A DNA stretch of 64,000 nucleotides from Parvularcula mediterranea (GTDB taxonomy: Bacteria; Pseudomonadota; Alphaproteobacteria; Caulobacterales; Parvularculaceae): NCBI RefSeq assembly GCF_013085255.1, contig NZ_JABFCX010000002.1, positions 1,540,501 to 1,604,500 of the forward strand. The letters are read 5' to 3'. Position 1 is the stretch's first letter. Each line of letters begins with the position of its first letter. Positions 60,754-64,000 of the stretch are shown in pieces. The position numbers and the translations under genes are program-made. The notes under the pieces were generated by a model, which saw only the letters and a program-made list of their open reading frames with translations, was not told where the DNA came from and ran no database searches.

Positions 60754-61659
60754 ATGGCTGAGTTCGAGCGCATCGCCCGCTATCTCCAGCCCCTCGCCGG
60801 GGAGGGGGCGATGGAGCTGCGCGATGATGCGGCGCGGGCCTATGGCCGTGTGCTGACGAAAGACGTGCTGGTCGAGGGCACGCATTTCCTCCCCGGTGAT
60901 CCGATTGATCTTCTGGCGCGGAAGGCGCTGCGGGTGAACGCTTCGGACCTGATTGCCAAGGGTGCGGAGCCCGAGGCCTATATGCTCGGGCTTGTTTGGC
61001 CCGAAGCGCGGGGCGAGGCGGAGTTCGCCAGCTTCTGCGACGGGCTTCGGGTGGAGCAGGAGCTGACAGGGCTGGAGCTTCTCGGTGGAGACACGACTCG
61101 CGGTCCCTGCCTGATGATCAGTGTGACGATGTTTGGCGTGCGCACCGGTCCCGAGATTCTTCGCTCGGGCGGAGAGGTTGGTGATATGCTGATGGTCACA
61201 GGGACGATTGGCGATGGCCTTCTGGCGTTGGAGGCTGCGAAGGAGGGCCAAGCCGACGCTGCCGCGGCCTATTACCTTCCGCCTGTTCCCTATGGGGCGG
61301 AATTCGCAGTCTCCGCCCACGCCAACGCTGCTCTCGATGTCTCGGATGGGCTGATCGCGGATACAAGGCACCTCGCCGAGGAGAGTAAGATCGGTATACG
61401 GCTCTTCGCAGGGCGCATCCCTCTTTCTGCCGCGGGAAAAAAAGCCGCGTCTGAAGGACGTCTGCCAGATCTCCTGACAGGAGGAGACGACTATCAGTCG
61501 TTGATGCTCTGCCGCGTGGAAGAGAAGATCAGCGATGATCGGTTCACGGTCATTGGTGAGGCGATGGACGGCCTGCCGCCTGGACATGTCGAGGTCCTCA
61601 TGCCCGACGGCGAGCTCTGGGTACCAGAAAAGGGCGGCTGGGACCACTTCACGTCCTAA
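60754..61659 (+). CDS. thiL: thiamine-monophosphate kinase
   Basis: Phosphorylates thiamine monophosphate to the diphosphate cofactor. The 301 residues carry the PurM-like fold: LRDDAARAYGRVLTKDVLVEGTHFLP, ALRVNASDLIAKGAEPEAYMLGL, LLGGDTTRGPCLMISVTMFG, and ALDVSDGLIAD. Length normal for the family. The ATG at 60754 gives MAEFERIA; the frame is open 38 codons further back through nusB. riboflavin genes usual in this cluster are missing here. Confidence 0.93.
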   Translation: MAEFERIARYLQPLAGEGAMELRDDAARAYGRVLTKDVLVEGTHFLPGDPIDLLARKALRVNASDLIAKGAEPEAYMLGLVWPEARGEAEFASFCDGLRVEQELTGLELLGGDTTRGPCLMISVTMFGVRTGPEILRSGGEVGDMLMVTGTIGDGLLALEAAKEGQADAAAAYYLPPVPYGAEFAVSAHANAALDVSDGLIADTRHLAEESKIGIRLFAGRIPLSAAGKKAASEGRLPDLLTGGDDYQSLMLCRVEEKISDDRFTVIGEAMDGLPPGHVEVLMPDGELWVPEKGGWDHFTS

Positions 61660-61908
61660 GACACCGCCGGAGCCTGAGCCCTCCATCCGCACGGTGACGA
61701 TCGCGTCATCTTCTGTGTACGGCAGTGGACAAGATACGTCTTCCGGCGTCTCATCACAGCATAAAGAGCCCGGCGAAAAGTCGGCGGATCCTTTGGGGTG
61801 AATGTCTCACGCGATGCGGATGAGCCATGCGCCACCGGCCTCAGGGCCCTCCCTTCGCGACGATCAAACCCGGGACGCCTCGCGCCGTCCCCCGCAAGGG
61901 AGAAGACC

Positions 61909-62214
61909 ATGAAGACCCACGCCATCGCCGCCGCCCTGTCCCTGTCCTGCATCGCAGCACCGGCCCTCGCTGCCGATATCGAGGTAGAGGTTGATCTCAG
62001 GATGCTCGAAACCCGGCAGGGAACGGCCATTGTCTACGAGAAGCTTGAGAAGAAGGCCGTCCGCTCTTGCCGCCAGATGACCTCGCGACTGCCCACCCAT
62101 CTCAGGGCCTGCGAAGCTGACCTGATGGAGCAGTTCGTCGAGGACCTCGACCATCCGATGCTGACCGCCCATCACCGCGGAAAAGACGCTCCGCTCTACG
62201 CCTCTCGCGGGTAA
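61909..62214 (+). CDS. UrcA-family secreted protein, copy 1
   Basis: A 101-residue exported protein of the UrcA family, named after a Caulobacter gene responsive to uranium. Signal peptide about 1-22 (ALSLSCIAAPALA). The core shows LDLRMLET, a helix AIVYEKLEKKAVRSCRQM, and CEADLMEQFVEDLDHPMLTAHH, with the two conserved Cys. Its ATG follows gggagaag. A diverged copy lies 360 bases downstream. Function in metal or stress response is only inferred from the namesake. Confidence 0.85.
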   Translation: MKTHAIAAALSLSCIAAPALAADIEVEVDLRMLETRQGTAIVYEKLEKKAVRSCRQMTSRLPTHLRACEADLMEQFVEDLDHPMLTAHHRGKDAPLYASRG

Positions 62215-62237
62215 AAACCTGAACTGCGCCCGAAGGT

Positions 62238-62278
62238 TGAGCCCGGCGGCTGGAGCGACACTCCAGCCGCCGGGCTCA
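62238..62278 (+). terminator. strong hairpin terminator after UrcA copy 1
   Basis: Perfect 18-base stem (tgagcccggcggctggag 62238-62255, ctccagccgccgggctca 62261-62278), 5-base loop. The T-run (ccttttt) comes about 10 bases later, so the U-tract is not adjacent; the stem is very stable. The following 62279-62577 stretch is A/T-rich with no gene. Confidence 0.7.
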
Positions 62279-62577
62279 AATTGATTCCCTTTTTCAGGTG
62301 ATTACACCATAAACATTGATTCTGGCAGTGAAGTGCTCGTGATACAGAATCGATGCATAGTCACGTGCTCACGAAAAATCGGCAGCGCTCGATCCGATTT
62401 TGTCTTGAACCCCACCAAACAAAGAACACATGGATCCCGTCAGAACGACGCATAACAGTTTCGATAGAGGCCAGAAATGCCACTACTATACATGATGCAG
62501 GTCGTGATGACGTTTGAAGTAGTTCAGTATTGTTTCGCAAGTCTTGGAATTGGGATCAAGGGAAAAGGACAAGAGCC
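62279..62577. other. 299-base A/T-richer non-coding region between the UrcA genes
   Basis: Together with the hairpin it makes up the 363-base gap. Base composition is visibly lower in GC than the rest of the window (caccataaacattgattc-like stretches). It holds an inverted pair gattctg (62318-62324) and cagaatc (62345-62351) with a 20-base spacer, and probably the promoter for UrcA copy 2. No open frame has a domain or good start. Confidence 0.5.
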
Positions 62578-62889
62578 ATGCGTAAGATCACACTTGCCGT
62601 CGCAGCCACAGTCGCCGCCTCCATGGCAGCACCTGCGCAAGCCGGGGACGTGAAGTTCTCGTTCGAGCGCTGGATGCTCGGCTCCGACGAAGGGACCCAT
62701 GCCGTCTACGAAAGGCTGGAACGGGTCACGAAACGCGCCTGCACCTTCATGCCGGGAGCAAAGTCCCAGCAGCTGAAAGAAGAGTGCCGCGATGATCTGA
62801 TGACGCAGCTCGTCACCAAGATCGACAACCCGAAGCTGACGCTGCTCCACCTGGAAGGGGGCGCCGTCCGCTACGCCAAGCTCCAATAG
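62578..62889 (+). CDS. UrcA-family secreted protein, copy 2
   Basis: A 103-residue exported relative of copy 1. Signal peptide about 1-22 (ITLAVAATVAASMAAPAQA), then VKFSFERWMLGSDEGTHAVYERLERVTKRACTFMP and CRDDLMTQLVTKIDNPKLTLLH with two Cys. The ATG at 62578 has aaaaggac upstream; the frame is open 16 codons before it. The tail GGAVRYAKLQ differs from copy 1. An imperfect long hairpin terminator follows. Confidence 0.85.
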   Translation: MRKITLAVAATVAASMAAPAQAGDVKFSFERWMLGSDEGTHAVYERLERVTKRACTFMPGAKSQQLKEECRDDLMTQLVTKIDNPKLTLLHLEGGAVRYAKLQ

Positions 62890-62911
62890 GTCGCCGCGAG
62901 GCCGATCGCAG

Positions 62912-62971
62912 GAGCGCTTCTTCGGACAGGGGGCACGCCTCCTGCCCACCGTCCGCAAGAAGCGCTCTTTT
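62912..62971 (+). terminator. long hairpin terminator after UrcA copy 2
   Basis: Arms agcgcttcttcggac (62913-62927) and gtccgcaagaagcgct (62951-62966) pair with one bulged base, followed by ctttt (62967-62971). It starts 23 bases after the UrcA stop. Confidence 0.75.
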
Positions 62972-63104
62972 CAAGGCCCTGGCGCTGCCCCGCCGGTGGC
63001 CGACCCCCCTCGCGAGCTTAGGGGAGCGGGACTTCATGCAGGGGCGTGAAGTTTCGTGAGGGGAGTGGTGACGCCGCGTCTGCCATCAGCTATGGCGGCG
63101 CGGC

Positions 63105-63178
63105 GTCCCCTTAGCTCATCAGGATAGAGCGACAGATTCCTAATCTGTAGGTAGCAGGTTCGAGTCCTGCAGGGGACA
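63105..63178 (+). tRNA. tRNA-Arg (anticodon CCT)
   Basis: A 74-base cloverleaf. Acceptor stem GTCCCCT pairs with AGGGGAC, discriminator A, D-arm TAGCTCATCAGGATAGAGCGA, anticodon loop TTCCTAA with CCT at 63139-63141, T-arm GCAGGTTCGAGTCCTGC. CCA is not encoded. It reads AGG codons. No integration footprint was seen on its 3' side. Confidence 0.93.
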
Positions 63179-63274
63179 CGCTCTTCAGTTTTGTCTGTAT
63201 GGCCGCTTCGCTAATAGGGCGCAGCGCGCTAGCAACGGCTGGTAGGCCGTGTTGTGGCAGAGGGAGCAGCGCAC

Positions 63275-64000
63275 ATGCTCGGACGGTTCATGTCGGAGAT
63301 ACGCCGTCGGCGCGTTCTCAACCTTTTCACGCCTTATCTCGTCGCCGTCTGGCTGGTGATCCAGATTGTCGTGGCGATCGGGCCGACGCTCGGGTTTCCT
63401 GACTGGATCGCGACCCTCGTGGTTGTGGCGTCGATCGTCGGGGTGCCAGCGGCGTTCTATGTGGCCTGGTTCTTCGATTTCACCTCGGAAGGGGTCGTCC
63501 GCACGCCGAGCCGAGAGCGGGCGGAGGTGATCGAGCCTCTTGGCCCCGCCCATTATGCGGGTCTGGCAGCGACGCTATTGTTCGCGGCGCTGGCCGGATG
63601 GCTCTCTTTTGGCATTATCGTCAACAGGACAGACAATCCGCCCACGGCCTCGCGATCCATCGAGAACAAGTCCGTGGCGGTCATGCCGTTCGATGATTTG
63701 AGCCCCACCCAGGAGCTGAACTACCTCGCGCAGGGTCTTGCCGAGGAGATCACCGTGGCGCTGGGCAAGCTCGGCAATATCCGCATCTCCGCGCCTTCAT
63801 CGGCATTCCGGGCGACAGAGCAGGCAGGTTCCGCCGTCGAGATCGGACGCCTCCTGAATGTCGGCGCGATCCTGCAAGGGAGCGTGCGCCTGGCGGGTGA
63901 CCAGCTCCGCGTGACGGCTTCCCTCGTAAGCACCTCCGACGGGCTGACCATCTGGTCCGATGCGTTCAGCAGGTCGCTCTCTGAGTCGGTCCTGATGGAG
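63275..64000 (+). CDS. membrane protein with TolB/FlgO-like N-terminal domain, partial
   Basis: Runs off the window; 242 residues visible. Three TM segments (about 17-37, 43-65, 95-116) precede the domain starting near residue 133 with NKSVAVMPFDDLSPTQELNYLAQGLAEEITVALGK, then GAILQGSVRLAGDQLRVTASLVSTSDGLTIWSD. This is the FlgO/TolB-N-type domain found after regulator or cyclase modules and before TPR repeats in many proteins. Its function is unknown, and the C-terminal part is needed. ATG at 63275; no stop occurs before the edge. Confidence 0.8.
   Translation, partial: MLGRFMSEIRRRRVLNLFTPYLVAVWLVIQIVVAIGPTLGFPDWIATLVVVASIVGVPAAFYVAWFFDFTSEGVVRTPSRERAEVIEPLGPAHYAGLAATLLFAALAGWLSFGIIVNRTDNPPTASRSIENKSVAVMPFDDLSPTQELNYLAQGLAEEITVALGKLGNIRISAPSSAFRATEQAGSAVEIGRLLNVGAILQGSVRLAGDQLRVTASLVSTSDGLTIWSDAFSRSLSESVLME

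Noticed and set aside
1-64000. Prophage, insertion sequence, CRISPR or rRNA
   Set aside because: No transposase, integrase, phage structural gene, direct-repeat array or rRNA-like segment was seen.

Overview
The window looks like a GC-rich alphaproteobacterial chromosome segment. Signs of this are a petABC operon with an acidic cytochrome c1, a Ros/MucR-type regulator, an erpA / dgt-like / SPOR / scpAB / tatABC housekeeping block, a glyA...nrdR-nusB-thiL block, lptF-lptG-lptD next to pepA, two UrcA-family secreted proteins, and two proteins with VPLPA-type C-terminal sorting signals. The mix recalls Caulobacterales, Hyphomonadaceae or Parvularculales, but the sequence alone does not fix the genus. 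I see no prophage, insertion sequence, CRISPR array or rRNA.

Layout. 0-7 kb: membrane protein, hemF, petABC, mtnP, copper chaperone, DUF3126, UDG-family protein. 7-16 kb: small acidic membrane protein, Atm1-type ABC exporter, lptD-lptG-lptF (minus strand), pepA, DUF4174. 16-27 kb: GlcG/HbpS-like protein, GH5 glycosidase with a LacI-type operator, uvrC, an RND pump with a divergent outer-membrane factor, a VPLPA-CTERM protein, and a 760-base non-coding stretch with dispersed repeats. 27-39 kb: a CAT-anticodon tRNA, a fatty-acid oxidation locus (thiolase, small membrane protein, Ntn hydrolase, FadB), two DUF1801 proteins flanking an AraC regulator, YceI, an AbrB-Doc toxin-antitoxin pair, a RecD-like helicase, xthA, MAPEG, erpA. 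39-51 kb: a complete chemotaxis cluster (PAS-rich receptor, cheB, cheD, STAS protein, cheY, cheA, cheW, cheR, second cheY-like) and an acyltransferase. 51-64 kb: dgt-like, SPOR, scpAB, tatABC, mucR, glyA, DUF4440, second VPLPA-CTERM protein, nrdR-nusB-thiL, two urcA-like genes, tRNA-Arg(CCT), and the start of a TolB/FlgO-like membrane protein that runs off the window.

The most distinctive item is the chemotaxis cluster. Its receptor has almost no periplasmic part and carries six PAS domains that are a tandem duplication of a three-PAS module. It ends in a CheR-tether-like pentapeptide (NWEEF), and the operon includes a STAS protein whose usual phospho-Ser site is not Ser/Thr. The cluster sits between erpA and dgt, which from general knowledge are usually neighbours in alphaproteobacteria. 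Other items worth checking are a MucR homologue lacking most zinc ligands, whose terminator lies inside the tatC coding sequence, and a perfect inverted repeat just ahead of the abrB-doc pair.
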